Shown here piece after piece: positions 25,649-34,262 of a stretch of DNA of 40,180 nucleotides; positions within the stretch are counted from its first letter, which is position 1, and every line of letters starts with the position of its first letter. The notes under the pieces were generated by a model. The model was not told where the DNA came from, did not search any database, and saw only the letters and a list, made by a program, of their open reading frames with translations. The DNA is from Candidatus Hydrogenedentota bacterium (GTDB taxonomy: Bacteria; Hydrogenedentota; Hydrogenedentia; Hydrogenedentales; JAEUWI01), in NCBI GenBank assembly GCA_024280935.1, contig JAJRPE010000642.1, positions 1 to 40,180 on the forward strand, read 5' to 3'. The position numbers and the translations under genes are program-made.

Positions 25649-25690
25649 GGGGCGTGCAGTGCGAAGTCGCTGCACGCCCCTGTTTAGTTT
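25649..25690 (+). terminator. Rho-independent terminator of nrdJ
   Basis: GGGGCGTGCAG / CTGCACGCCCC form an 11-pair stem with a ten-base loop, followed by TGTTTAGTTT. It lies 53 bases after the nrdJ stop. A second perfect stem, CACCGGC-CCC-GCCGGTG, stands alone at 25814-25830. Confidence 0.8.
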
Positions 25691-25975
25691 TGTGGTTTCT
25701 GTTCAATAGAAACAATTAATATTCAACATAGACCATGGGAAGTGGACCCCACACGCCGGACAGCGCAACACCCCTGCCCACCCTGCGCCGCCCGTGAACG
25801 TCCGCGTTCAGAGCACCGGCCCCGCCGGTGAATAACCCCGTTCATCGCACATCGGTTTTCGGTCGAACAGGGAATTTGCTATAGTGGCTTTATCGCCTTT
25901 GCCGGTATCGCCGGAAAACTACGGGCGCACGCACAGATTGCGAAAACGCGGATACAACCCATAGAGGATTCACCC

Positions 25976-26560
25976 ATGCCCGCCAAGAAAATCCTGATGA
26001 TTGCAGGCGACTACGTGGAAGACTACGAAGTCATGGTCCCCTTCCAGGCCCTGCTGATGGTGGGCCACACGGTCCATGCGGTGTGTCCCGACAAGGTTGC
26101 GGGGGATTCTATCCGAACGGCCATCCACGACTTCGAGGGCGACCAGACCTACAGCGAGAAGCCGGGGCACAACTTTGCCCTGAACGCGACCTTTGCCGAG
26201 GTGGACCCGGCGACCTACGACGCGCTGGTCATTCCCGGCGGGCGTGCTCCAGAATACCTCCGCCTGAACAAAGGGGTATTGGCCATGGCACGCCACTTCA
26301 TGGAGGCCGACAAGCCGGTGGCCGCGATCTGCCACGGCTTACAGATTCTGACGGCTGCGGGTGTGTTGGAAGGACGGTCGTGCAGCGCGTACCCCGCCGT
26401 AGGGCCCGAAGTAACCAGCGCGGGCGGCACCTACGTCGGCATCGATGTGGACTGTGCCCATACGGAAGGCAATCTGGTTTCGGCTCCGGCCTGGCCCGCC
26501 CACCCTGCGTGGCTGGCCCAGTTTCTCACCCTGCTGGGCACCCGGATTAACCACGGCTAG
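25976..26560 (+). CDS. DJ-1/PfpI-family protein
   Basis: The 194-residue protein starts at ATG with AGAGGA seven bases upstream. [30 protein letters not shown] has the flavodoxin-like start with the conserved Glu15. [15 protein letters not shown] and [17 protein letters not shown] follow; Cys119 sits in the nucleophile elbow A-I-C-H-G. The close matches in style are bacterial stress-associated amidase, glyoxalase or deglycase-like proteins; the exact reaction is unsettled for the family. It stands alone between two terminators. GCTATAGTGG in the region upstream offers a possible -10 element. Confidence 0.9.
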   Translation: MPAKKILMIAGDYVEDYEVMVPFQALLMVGHTVHAVCPDKVAGDSIRTAIHDFEGDQTYSEKPGHNFALNATFAEVDPATYDALVIPGGRAPEYLRLNKGVLAMARHFMEADKPVAAICHGLQILTAAGVLEGRSCSAYPAVGPEVTSAGGTYVGIDVDCAHTEGNLVSAPAWPAHPAWLAQFLTLLGTRINHG

Positions 26561-26590
26561 AAAACACGCGACACCCCTGAATCAAACTGA

Positions 26591-26623
26591 AAACGCCTCT
26601 CTGTATGGCTCAGAGAGGCGTTT
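26591..26623. terminator. Bidirectional terminator between convergent genes
   Basis: AAACGCCTCTCTG / CAGAGAGGCGTTT is a perfect 13-pair stem with a seven-base loop, flanked by T-runs on the plus strand (TTTGAATTTT) and A-rich sequence on the other side. It serves the DJ-1 gene and fliS. Confidence 0.85.
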
Positions 26624-26666
26624 GAATTTTCAGGGTAACGAAGCGCGTAAGGAAAATCGTGAATAA

Positions 26667-27107
26667 CTACCCTTGCAGGTTAAGTACCGTCGCGCCATGC
26701 TGATTTATCTGGGGAGAGCTTTCCGGCTTCTCAATGGCCGCCTTCTGGAAAGCCTCCTGCCAGGTATCCCGCATATCGACCATGAGTTCTATACACTCGT
26801 CAATGGGAGCGTTCTCCTTCTTAATATTGGCGGTGACCAGAAGGTGTTGAAAATACTCGTAAAGGCGGTCCAGGTTGGTGGCCACCTTGCCCTGCTTCAT
26901 ATCCAACGAGGCCCGAAGCTCGGCGATGATTTCCTGTGAACGTATGAGGTTGTTATGGATGCCCTCATTTTTCCCCTTCTCCATTTGGCGCTTGGCTTCC
27001 TCGGCGCGTTTTATGGCACCGTTGAACAGCATGACGATCAACTTGCCCTGAGAGGCCGTCTCCACATCCACCTTGGTGTAGGCATTTGTCTTGGAAGAAG
27101 CTGACAT
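26667..27107 (-). CDS. fliS: Flagellar export chaperone FliS
   Basis: The start is the ATG with AGGAG eight bases upstream, giving 146 residues beginning MSASSKTNAYTKVDVETASQGKLIVMLFNGAIKRAEEA, the FliS helix bundle with its S-Q-x-K-L-I-x-M-L-F/Y-x-G-A motif. The middle shows EIIAELRASLDMKQGKVATNLDRLYEYFQHLLVTANIKK, then MVDMRDTWQEAFQ. FliS binds the C-terminus of flagellin in the cytoplasm and prevents premature polymerisation before export. It lies 90 bases downstream of fliD on the same strand, the usual order. No flagellin gene is in the window. Confidence 0.93.
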   Translation of the reverse strand: MSASSKTNAYTKVDVETASQGKLIVMLFNGAIKRAEEAKRQMEKGKNEGIHNNLIRSQEIIAELRASLDMKQGKVATNLDRLYEYFQHLLVTANIKKENAPIDECIELMVDMRDTWQEAFQKAAIEKPESSPQINQHGATVLNLQG

Positions 27108-27197
27108 ACACAACACTCCTTTTCAGGTCGCAAAACCCGTTGTACTGCATCCTGCCTCGCCCTTAGCCTGTGGGCAAGAAGCAAAGCATTCCGATTT

Positions 27198-28913
27198 CTA
27201 GAAAATACCGATTCTGGAAAGGGCCGCTGCCTGATTCTGATATATGGCCGAAATCTGTTCCAGTGAAGTAAATTGACGACGCAAACGTTCTTCCTTTTGG
27301 GTCAGCCGATCCTGTATGCGGGCAATCTGGTCCTCTGCGCTCTGGATCTGCTGGTCGATCGTGCCGTTGGCCTTGGCCCGCGCGTTCAGGTATCCCGTCG
27401 CCTTGGTGGCATCGTCCAGAAACGCAAACAAGACATCGGCAACGCCTGTTTTACCATCGTTTGAAAACAGATCTTGTACATTACTGCGGCCATCACGCAG
27501 CGCATTACGAAATTTATCTTCATCCAATGACAGGTTCAGACCGGATTCCGCGCTGAAATCCTCGCCCGACGTAATGCCGATGTCCACAAGGCTCTGAAAA
27601 TCTCCGCCAAGCCCGCTGATCTGACTGAATATGTTGCCTACGAGGTAACTCTCTATCGAGCGCAAGCCGCTGTCACCCCGCAGGGCCCCCTCGCTTCCGG
27701 TCAATTCCCGGAGCTCATTCACCGCCGTGTTGAACTCCTCAATAAACGTCTGCACCTCCTCCACAATCGCATCGTTGTCGGAGGTAACGGTTACGGTACT
27801 CGTGCCCACGCTGAGAAAATTGAGTGTCACGCCGCTGATGGCATCGGATATGGAGTTCGTATTGCGGGTCTGGATCGCGCCACCGTTCACGGTGAACTGG
27901 GTATCGTCACCGGCCGCCTGCACCGCCGTATCGAGATTGACCACGTCAAGAAAATTGCTCGTATCGCCCACGCCGCCAAAGCGGACGGTCGGACTGCCCA
28001 GGGTATCAGAAATTACTCGGATGGTATCCGAGGAGCTGTCATAGCTGGCGGTTACGCCCGCGTCCGACTCGTTGATGGCACCAAGCACATTCAGCAAACT
28101 CTCACTTGTGGGATCCACCGTGATGGATATGCCGTTGATGGAGAAAGTCCCCGAGGTAATAGCCCCATCAACGAAGCTGCTGGTGTTCAGAATCGAAGTA
28201 CTGTCGATCGCACCCAGATTCCTCGTGCTGGTAGCCGCCGTCGATCCGTTTCCGTCGGGCAACTGGGTGGCCTGGGTCACCGCGATAACATCCAGGAAGT
28301 TGCTGTCGTCACCGTCGGCCCCAAAGTTTATGATCCCCGTATCGCCCACAGTCGTGTTGGCAAATGTGACGGTATCCGTCACCGCGTCATAGCTGGCCGT
28401 AACCCCAGCCGAGCTGCTGTTGATGGCGCTCAGGATGGAGTCCAGGGTATCACTTGTTGGATCAACCGTGAACGCTACGCCGTTGATTGTAAAGGTGCCC
28501 GCGTCGATATCGGTTGTGATGCCACTCGAATCCAGCGCCGCCGCTGAATTGATGGTCGCACCAATAAAGGTACTGCTTTCCGCCTCCGTAGCGGTGGCCA
28601 ACTTCTGCACGTCTATCTCGAAAGCACCCACGACCGGCGCGGACGAGGACACTTCCGATGTAAGCACCTCCGGGTCACTCGTGGAGGATGTAAAGGCATC
28701 AAATATATTGTTGAACTGAAAATCCTGAAGGGTATTGCGAAGACTGAGCAGGGTGGTGCGCAGACCACGAACCGCGTCGCGTTGCGTGGTCAGGGCGCTG
28801 ATTCGATCTTCGATCCGGAAGATAGGCTGGCTGTCTATCTGAATCAATTGGGCGATCAACGCGCCGCTATCCAGCCCGGTAATCAATCCGCCTGCGCTAA
28901 ATGTACCGCTCAT
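27198..28913 (-). CDS. fliD: Flagellar hook-associated protein 2 (filament cap) FliD
   Basis: The 571-residue protein starts at ATG with AAGGAG eight bases upstream. The N-terminus GLITGLDSGALIAQLIQIDSQPIFRIEDRISAL is the FliD_N helix and the C-terminus (DQQIQSAEDQIARIQDRLTQKEERLRRQFTSLEQISAIYQNQAAAL) the FliD_C coiled coil. FliD caps the flagellar filament and aids flagellin folding outside the cell. Residues about 138-214 and 254-331 are an internal duplication: each has GTF(T/S)ING, then TVDPTS, AINSSSAG or AINESDAG, VTASYD and SNFLDV. This is the flagellin hook IN motif doubled. A sigma-28-type promoter lies 62 bases upstream. Confidence 0.95.
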   Translation of the reverse strand: MSGTFSAGGLITGLDSGALIAQLIQIDSQPIFRIEDRISALTTQRDAVRGLRTTLLSLRNTLQDFQFNNIFDAFTSSTSDPEVLTSEVSSSAPVVGAFEIDVQKLATATEAESSTFIGATINSAAALDSSGITTDIDAGTFTINGVAFTVDPTSDTLDSILSAINSSSAGVTASYDAVTDTVTFANTTVGDTGIINFGADGDDSNFLDVIAVTQATQLPDGNGSTAATSTRNLGAIDSTSILNTSSFVDGAITSGTFSINGISITVDPTSESLLNVLGAINESDAGVTASYDSSSDTIRVISDTLGSPTVRFGGVGDTSNFLDVVNLDTAVQAAGDDTQFTVNGGAIQTRNTNSISDAISGVTLNFLSVGTSTVTVTSDNDAIVEEVQTFIEEFNTAVNELRELTGSEGALRGDSGLRSIESYLVGNIFSQISGLGGDFQSLVDIGITSGEDFSAESGLNLSLDEDKFRNALRDGRSNVQDLFSNDGKTGVADVLFAFLDDATKATGYLNARAKANGTIDQQIQSAEDQIARIQDRLTQKEERLRRQFTSLEQISAIYQNQAAALSRIGIF

Positions 28914-28975
28914 CGGCTAACTCCTTCGCATCGTGATCTCGCGGAATGTCACGGAGACATATCCACACGTCCGAT

Positions 28976-29003
28976 TTATCGGCAGGAGAGCGCACAAACT
29001 TTA
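28976..29003 (-). promoter_or_regulatory. Sigma-28 (FliA) type promoter of fliD
   Basis: Read on the minus strand, TAAAGTTT is followed by 12 bases and GCCGATAA. Both halves match the flagellar sigma-28 consensus at every base; the spacer is one base longer than the commonest 11. It lies 62 bases ahead of the fliD start. Confidence 0.75.
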
Positions 29004-29112
29004 ATGCCCATGCGGGGAATTCGGGGCAAGCAATCGAGCATCCGACACACAAAACATATCGACCCGAAAGGTGTCTTTTGTGGTGGTTTGTGTTTGTATT
29101 TATTCTTTTGCC

Positions 29113-29541
29113 TTAGCTAATGTAGCGCTTATTGGCATCCTTGAGGCGGTGGCTCAGTGTACGTACTATATTCAGCAGGATCTTGATAGCAGCACGCTTG
29201 GTCATCAGGCGCTCAAAGGTGGTCTCGCTGAGCACAAAAAGACGACTGTCATTTACAGCCGTCACCGTGGCGCTCCGCGGCTCTTTGTTCACCAGGGCCA
29301 TCTCGCCAAACATATCCCCCGTACGTAACTCGGCCAGGCACTTCTTGCCGTCGAAGACCGCGAGCTTGCCGCCAAGAACGACATACATCTGGTTACCGAT
29401 GGTGCCCTTAACGAAGATATCCTCGCCGGCGACCACGTGCATGGTCATACCCTTGGCAAAAATCTTTGCGACCTCTTCCCGTTTCAAGCCGTCGAATAGC
29501 GATACGCGCTCTATGTATTGATCAATCCTGGCGGCATCCAT
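29113..29541 (-). CDS. Single-domain cyclic-nucleotide-binding (CRP-like) protein
   Basis: The ATG with GAGGAG nine bases upstream gives 142 residues; an upstream extension of the frame is not convincing. The whole protein is one cNMP-binding fold: VSLFDGLKREEVAKIFAKG, the beta roll GEDIFVKGTIGNQMYVVLGGKLAV, and the phosphate-binding cassette FGEMALVNKEPRSATVTA with Arg and Ser. There is no helix-turn-helix, so it is not itself a transcription factor. Such stand-alone domains act as sensors or partners of other proteins. It follows the EIIA-zinc ribbon gene after 83 bases and precedes fliD, so a flagellar or nutritional signalling role is possible. The ligand is unknown. Confidence 0.85.
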   Translation of the reverse strand: MDAARIDQYIERVSLFDGLKREEVAKIFAKGMTMHVVAGEDIFVKGTIGNQMYVVLGGKLAVFDGKKCLAELRTGDMFGEMALVNKEPRSATVTAVNDSRLFVLSETTFERLMTKRAAIKILLNIVRTLSHRLKDANKRYIS

Positions 29542-29624
29542 AGAAGTCAACTCCTCTTGGTTTTTCCAAGCCCTATCGCTGCCCACGATAAAGACTACAG
29601 ACCCGAGGCAGACGAGGAGGCGAT

Positions 29625-30455
29625 CTATACGATATAAATGAACCGGCTGCAATTGTTGCAGTTATGAATATGATCCGTATCCTGCCGAACCCGCTGCGCG
29701 TATTGCGACGGGAGCTTCATGAAACAACCCTGGCAGGTATCGCCCTCCACGGGCACAAGGGCGGGAGCACGTCCCTTGGTGAGCCGGTCATAGTGTTTAA
29801 GAATGCGCGCATCAACCATAGCCCGTATGTTCTCAATGCGCGCCTTAATCTGCTTTTTCCCCGTGCGCGCCGTTTCATACATCTCCTGGCAAAGCTGAAG
29901 CCGCGCCAACAGGACCAAATCGGCGTGCGCATCGTGCGTCTTCATCAGATCTGGGTCCGCCTTGACCTGGCTTTCGTAGTGCTCTTCTTCCTGGACCAGA
30001 GACTCGGAGAGTTTTTCCAGAACCACGAACATTTGCTCGTCCGATTCGGCGGCCAGCAAGGCCTGCATGTGGTCGTCTTGCCGCAGTAATTTGGATACCG
30101 TGGCAATGAAGTTCAGGTAGGTGGTCTGCTGGGTGGGCGGATAGCATATAAGGAAAATCAGGTGGACGGGATTCTTGTCGACCGCCATGAAATCGAGGCC
30201 ATCCTTGACGCGGCCCACCGCGCAAATGAGATTCTTCAGCCCCGAAACACGGGCGTGGGGCACGGCGATACCATGGCCAATGCCCGTGCTTTCCGTTGCC
30301 TCCCGAGCCATGATTTGATCCAATGCGGGTCCTACGCCTTTCATCTTTTTTTGTTCGAAGAGAAGGTTGGTAAGTTCCTTGAGTACGTCTGCCTTTGTGG
30401 CGGCCTGCAGGTCGGTCACAATGCATTTCTCGGCGATGTACTGGGTAAGCAACAT
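29625..30455 (-). CDS. PTS EIIA (fructose/PtsN type) fused to C4 zinc-ribbon domain
   Basis: From the ATG with AAGGA ten bases upstream the protein has 276 residues. Residues 1-150 are a PTS EIIA domain: MLLTQYIAEKCIVTDLQA, LFEQKKMKGVGPALDQIMAREATESTGIGHGIAVPHAR with the phospho-acceptor His in VPHAR, and the later AVDKNPVHLIFLICYPP. After a helical linker rich in charged residues (about 170-235) comes a zinc ribbon, CQGC then CNNC 25 residues later, of the C4 type found after coiled coils in CT398/FlgZ-like proteins. No other PTS gene is in the window. The fusion suggests that phosphate-transfer state controls something the zinc ribbon touches, perhaps linked to flagella next door. Confidence 0.85.
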   Translation of the reverse strand: MLLTQYIAEKCIVTDLQAATKADVLKELTNLLFEQKKMKGVGPALDQIMAREATESTGIGHGIAVPHARVSGLKNLICAVGRVKDGLDFMAVDKNPVHLIFLICYPPTQQTTYLNFIATVSKLLRQDDHMQALLAAESDEQMFVVLEKLSESLVQEEEHYESQVKADPDLMKTHDAHADLVLLARLQLCQEMYETARTGKKQIKARIENIRAMVDARILKHYDRLTKGRAPALVPVEGDTCQGCFMKLPSQYAQRVRQDTDHIHNCNNCSRFIYIV

Positions 30456-30702
30456 AGATTCAGTTTCCTTACTGGTGACCAACGCGGACGCGGATCCCCC
30501 CATAAGCCAACGGCGCACGAATTACTACTACAAACTGCGGTCCATGGTAGCACGATATCCGCCAGCTATACAACGACTCGGGAGTCCAACGGACGCTGCC
30601 GCCACAAGATTGGCACCTAAATCAGGGAGAACCGCTATAAAAACAAGAAAATTCTCCGGCACCGAGCGCAAGGACCATAAATCTTGGCGGTGGCCCGGCC
30701 AC
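30456..30702. other. Gap between the 63-residue gene and the EIIA gene
   Basis: These 247 bases contain a GGAGAA/TTCTCC inverted repeat with an A-rich loop (30627-30658). No gene is supported. It may hold a terminator or the promoter of the EIIA gene. Confidence 0.35.
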
Positions 30703-30894
30703 TTAGCTCTCTTTGTACCATACCGAGGTCACGACGATGGGATCATCATTCTGACCATGATGCCGCTCGAAGCCGCAGGATTGCTTCACAAAGAGCACCT
30801 CCACTTCTTCGCGCTCTATCCACGAGTTAATCTGCTCATCGCATTGACCAATGCCGTCCAGATTCGATTTGGACATAAAGGTACGTACTTTCAC
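30703..30894 (-). CDS. 63-residue conserved-looking protein of unknown function
   Basis: A GTG start preceded by GGAGGAG supports translation. The product begins MKVRTFMSKSNLDGIGQCDEQINSWIEREEVEVLFVKQS and ends VVTSVWYKES. The pattern of alternating hydrophobic strands and one helix (EQINSWIEREEV), then FVKQSCGFERHH, looks like a small folded domain, possibly a ferredoxin-like or double-strand fold. I do not recognise a named family and have no function to offer. It lies between aroE and the EIIA-zinc ribbon gene on the same strand, 45 bases from the aroE stop, so it is probably co-transcribed with aroE. Confidence 0.7.
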   Translation of the reverse strand: MKVRTFMSKSNLDGIGQCDEQINSWIEREEVEVLFVKQSCGFERHHGQNDDPIVVTSVWYKES

Positions 30895-30939
30895 GGTCTC
30901 TCCTCCGTTGTTGGGTTACCCCGTTTTTTCATACTTTTA

Positions 30940-31809
30940 CTATGATGATGCTCCCAGCGCATCCAATAATGTATCGCGCATCACACCGACCGGGGCCTCA
31001 GCACCCGTCCAGGTTTCAAACTGTTCCGCCGCCTGTTGCACCAGCATTTCCGTGCCGAAGATGGTGGTGCAGCCCCGCGAACGGGCTTCTTGTATCAAGG
31101 TCGTCTCCAAGGGACGATATACCATGTCGAACACAATGTGTTCCGGCCGCAGGGTTGCTGCGGGGATACACAGGGCGTTCTCATGCTTTGGATACATCCC
31201 CACCGGCGTTCCCTGCACGACAATATCGTGATTGGCCATTATGGATTCAATGTCGTCCGCCAAGTGGCCAAATTCCACCGAACACGGTGCATAGGGCGCG
31301 ATATCCCCCGCCAACGCCGCCGCTTTCTTCGGGTCTCGCGCCAATAGGGTCACCCCAGCGCAACCGGACTCCACAGCAAAGGCAAAGGCCACGGCGCGCA
31401 CCGCACCGCCCGCGCCCAGAAAAACCACCTTCTTGCCCGCAGGATCGACCTTGGCATGCTTGAAGGCCCGAAGCGTCCCCGTGCCATCGGTCACACTCCC
31501 CAGGAGCCGACCATTGTCATTGGTCACCGTGTTGATGCAGCCCACCTGCCGGGCCATGGGGGACAACTCATCCACATGGGCCATGGCATCCACCTTATGG
31601 GGAATCGTGATGCTCAAGCCACGAAAACCGGCCATGGCACGCATGCCCTGGAGACAGGCCCCCACATCTTCCACGCGAAATGCGCCGTAGATGTAATTCA
31701 AGCCAGCCGCTTCAAAGGCCGCGTTGTGGATGGCGGGCGACAGTGAGTGGCCCACGGGATTGCCGATTACGGCGCAGAATTGGGTCTGGGTAGTTATAAC
31801 TGGGGACAC
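30940..31809 (-). CDS. aroE: Shikimate dehydrogenase
   Basis: The chosen start is GTG, with AGAGGA seven bases upstream, giving 289 residues; the frame is open further upstream but overlaps the HIT gene. FCAVIGNPVGHSLSPAIHNAAF is the shikimate-binding start, ITIPHK carries Lys72, CINTV the conserved Asn, and VTDGTG the catalytic Asp near residue 108. FLGAGGAVRAVAFAF is the NADP dinucleotide fold. The enzyme reduces 3-dehydroshikimate to shikimate in the chorismate pathway in the cytoplasm. It is a minor oddity that the neighbours are a HIT protein and a small unknown gene rather than other aro genes. Confidence 0.93.
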   Translation of the reverse strand: MSPVITTQTQFCAVIGNPVGHSLSPAIHNAAFEAAGLNYIYGAFRVEDVGACLQGMRAMAGFRGLSITIPHKVDAMAHVDELSPMARQVGCINTVTNDNGRLLGSVTDGTGTLRAFKHAKVDPAGKKVVFLGAGGAVRAVAFAFAVESGCAGVTLLARDPKKAAALAGDIAPYAPCSVEFGHLADDIESIMANHDIVVQGTPVGMYPKHENALCIPAATLRPEHIVFDMVYRPLETTLIQEARSRGCTTIFGTEMLVQQAAEQFETWTGAEAPVGVMRDTLLDALGASS

Positions 31810-31864
31810 CCGGCATCCTCTTTGGTGTTGGGGTTCATTGGCTGGGTTAACAAGGCGACAAGCA

Positions 31865-32212
31865 TCAGCCAGGCGGCCACGAGAGCGCACGGCCACCAAG
31901 AATATGGAGGTGAATGTGGTACACCGTCTGGCCACCGTCCTCGTTGCAGTTGATCACATAACGGAAGCCCGGTTCCACAATGCCCTCGGCCTCCGCGATG
32001 GCGTTTGCCCGCAGAAACATCCGTCCCAGCAGGGCTTCATCCTCGGGACCCGCCTCGGTAATCCGCGCGATGTGTTTACGAGGGACAATGAGACAATGGG
32101 TTGGTGCGCCGGGATTGATATCCCGAAAGGCATAGAACTCTTCATCCGAATAGACCTCATCCGAAGGAATCTCCCCCGCCGCGATCTTGCAAAACAGACA
32201 ATCATCCGCCAT
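31865..32212 (-). CDS. HIT-family nucleotide-binding protein (HINT type)
   Basis: From the ATG with GGAGGAG about ten bases upstream the protein has 115 residues: MADDCLFCKIAAGEIPSDEVYSDEEFYAFRDINPGAPTHCLIVPRKHI, the standard start with C-x-x-C. It ends with the histidine triad VYHIHLHILGG (H-x-H-x-H). HINT enzymes are small cytoplasmic purine-nucleoside phosphoramidases. The start is not the upstream one of the longer frame because that extension has no family counterpart. aroE lies 55 bases downstream. Confidence 0.93.
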   Translation of the reverse strand: MADDCLFCKIAAGEIPSDEVYSDEEFYAFRDINPGAPTHCLIVPRKHIARITEAGPEDEALLGRMFLRANAIAEAEGIVEPGFRYVINCNEDGGQTVYHIHLHILGGRALSWPPG

Positions 32213-32409
32213 CGCCAATGCTCCTCCCCTCCCGTTGGGATACGATAACGCGCCCGTCCATTGGACGCAGCCAACCACACCCAACGAATCCGCGCTGTTC
32301 TATGACCCCATAGTAACGCGAAGGCACGGTTTGAAACAACGTAATCGTTGAACTAAACAGCTTCGCCGTAAATCTATGATGCAGTTGCTCAGACATTAAT
32401 CCAGTCGGA

Positions 32410-32539
32410 CGTGCCGCACGATCCTGAGGAACGAAGGTTCGTGCGCTTAGAGCAACAATACCGTGATATTCCCAAAGCCCCCGGCGCACGAACCCGTCAG
32501 GACTCGTTGATACTCGCCTTTTGGGGATCGTGCGGCACG
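32410..32539. repeat. Inverted element built from the 37-bp dispersed repeat
   Basis: CGTGCCGCACGATCC at 32410-32424 is exactly inverted at 32525-32539. The unit 32410-32446 matches 15154-15190 (reverse complement, 33 of 37), and a partly deleted opposite unit begins at 32484. The enclosed sequence has no gene. It lies in the 701-base gap ahead of the HIT gene. Confidence 0.7.
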
Positions 32540-32666
32540 ACTGCTATTCGTAGCCGTCCTTTTAAGCACCCCGCGTTCAGTCCAACGGGGTTTCTAAGTC
32601 GGCAAGCGACTGAAAAACCATTATTCGTTACGGCACATTGTTGTCGGCGGAGCCAACGCCTTTTGT

Positions 32667-32746
32667 TCCCCTCCTTGGAGGGGTTAGGGGTGGGTTGGAG
32701 TGCGTGGGTGAGAATTAACCCACCCCCAGCCCCTCCGAGGAGGGGA
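32667..32746. repeat. CCCCTCC-type long inverted repeat
   Basis: TCCCCTCCTTGGAGGGG... pairs with ...CCCCTCCGAGGAGGGGA over about 30 bases, with 20 bases between. Each arm is also internally palindromic. I know this repeat style from intergenic DNA of other environmental bacteria. Confidence 0.75.
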
Positions 32747-32913
32747 GCCTTGTTGGCCCTTGTGAACGGTTACTGTTGTTGACACCCAAAAATCACTCTC
32801 CAGGATACGAAGTTTTCCCTGAAAGACCGCACCCACAAAGCCGCTCGTACCTCGCGTCTGTGTAGGTGGCACCCGTCGTGAGCGTGTAAAGAAACCGCCG
32901 TTTAGTTCAACAT

Positions 32914-34239
32914 CTACAGTTTTTCCCTGGCCTCGTCGACCCACTCCCCTATCGGAAGTTTGCGGACCTTACCACTATTTCGCTCCACAAGCCACAAGCT
33001 GTGCCGCTTCCGGTCACGCCCCGGCCTTTCGTTGAGCAAGAATAGAATCTTTTCACCATCGCTTGCGTAGCGCGGCTCCGTGACCACCTTTCCAAAATCT
33101 GTCAGCTGGCGAACCCGTCCCGACACCCGGTCCACTTCGTGCAACTCGAAGGGAGCATACGAGAAGTGATCCCACTCAGGTTTCTTGCTTGCGTTCATCA
33201 CATAGAGGAGCGACTGCCCGTCTGGCGACAGCACCGGTTCACGCTTCTCACGGAGATCACCGTCGCGGCCTATCATATCGGGGTAGCCGCCGTCCAAGGG
33301 CGAAATAGTCACCTCCGTCTCGCTCCATGCAAGCGCCTTCAAGGACATGGATTCATAGGCTTCTTCGACACCGTAAATGAGTGATTGCGCAGAACCTCTT
33401 GCAACGGCAAATGAAGTGATTTCACGCGCGCTCGCCTCCGTCAATTCTCTGAGTTCGCCGGTGGTCAAATTCAGCAGATTCAGATGGTACTCTCCAACAT
33501 ACATGTCGCCTGCTTCTTTGGTCTTTCCCATGTCCGTGGCCCGCACAAAGAGCACCCCGGTACCATCATTGGTATAGGTGGGCGAGAAGTCAAAGTGGGG
33601 ACCTTCGGTCAGAATCGTGACTGCGCCCGTTATCACATCGACTTCGACCAACTCCGCTCGCACAAACTTCTTGCCTTGCTCCCCCAGATGCCACCGGCAA
33701 AATACGATTCGACTTCCATCGGGAGAAAACTGGGGGGACAGCTCCAAGACATCGTCGTCCGTGAGCGGGGTTTGCCCCGTGCCATCGGCGTTCATAAGGT
33801 ACAAATCCGCCTGTCGTCGCTTAGGGTTGGAAGAAACGAAGGCGATCTGCTCGCCGTCAGGCGACCAGCACGCATCAAAATCGAATCGTTCACCGCTCGT
33901 CAGGGGCCACAGATAGGCACTATCGGGTCCGACTCGATAGAGATGCTGCTGCTTTTCCTCACGATAGGTAACCAATATTTCGTTTCCAACGGGAGAAAAC
34001 TCCGCACCAATCACGCCCGAGCGCATGTCATCCAGTTGGTGAAATATCAACGCGGGTCCCGCCCCAATCACAAAGAGCGGGAGGGATAGAAGAAAAAAAC
34101 TCCACGCGGCGGTAGCCCATGCGGCAGAGAAGGCCACATTCTCCAGCGTGTTGCACCCGGCTGTCAGCAACCCCATGGCAAGGGTCACCACCCAGCGCAT
34201 ACCAAGCCCCGCCCGTTCCCCTGCTGCGTTCTTCATCAT
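32914..34239 (-). CDS. TolB-like beta-propeller lipoprotein
   Basis: I start at the first of two adjacent ATG codons, where GGAGG lies seven bases upstream (441 residues). VVTLAMGLLTAGCN near residue 28 is a lipobox, followed by a hydrophobic stretch (AAWSFFLLSLPLFVIGAG). PD40 blades follow: FSPVGNEILVTYR, CWSPDGEQIAFVSSNPKRRQADLYLMNADGTG, FSPDGSRIVFCRW, LSPDGQSLLYV, and RYASDGEKILFLLN. Propellers of this kind bind proteins or report state in the periplasm; no enzyme activity is implied. It is the last gene before the 701-base repeat region and lies downstream of a tandem direct repeat that may be its operator. Confidence 0.85.
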   Translation of the reverse strand: MMKNAAGERAGLGMRWVVTLAMGLLTAGCNTLENVAFSAAWATAAWSFFLLSLPLFVIGAGPALIFHQLDDMRSGVIGAEFSPVGNEILVTYREEKQQHLYRVGPDSAYLWPLTSGERFDFDACWSPDGEQIAFVSSNPKRRQADLYLMNADGTGQTPLTDDDVLELSPQFSPDGSRIVFCRWHLGEQGKKFVRAELVEVDVITGAVTILTEGPHFDFSPTYTNDGTGVLFVRATDMGKTKEAGDMYVGEYHLNLLNLTTGELRELTEASAREITSFAVARGSAQSLIYGVEEAYESMSLKALAWSETEVTISPLDGGYPDMIGRDGDLREKREPVLSPDGQSLLYVMNASKKPEWDHFSYAPFELHEVDRVSGRVRQLTDFGKVVTEPRYASDGEKILFLLNERPGRDRKRHSLWLVERNSGKVRKLPIGEWVDEAREKL

Positions 34240-34262
34240 TTCCAAGCCTCCATTTTTGCAAT

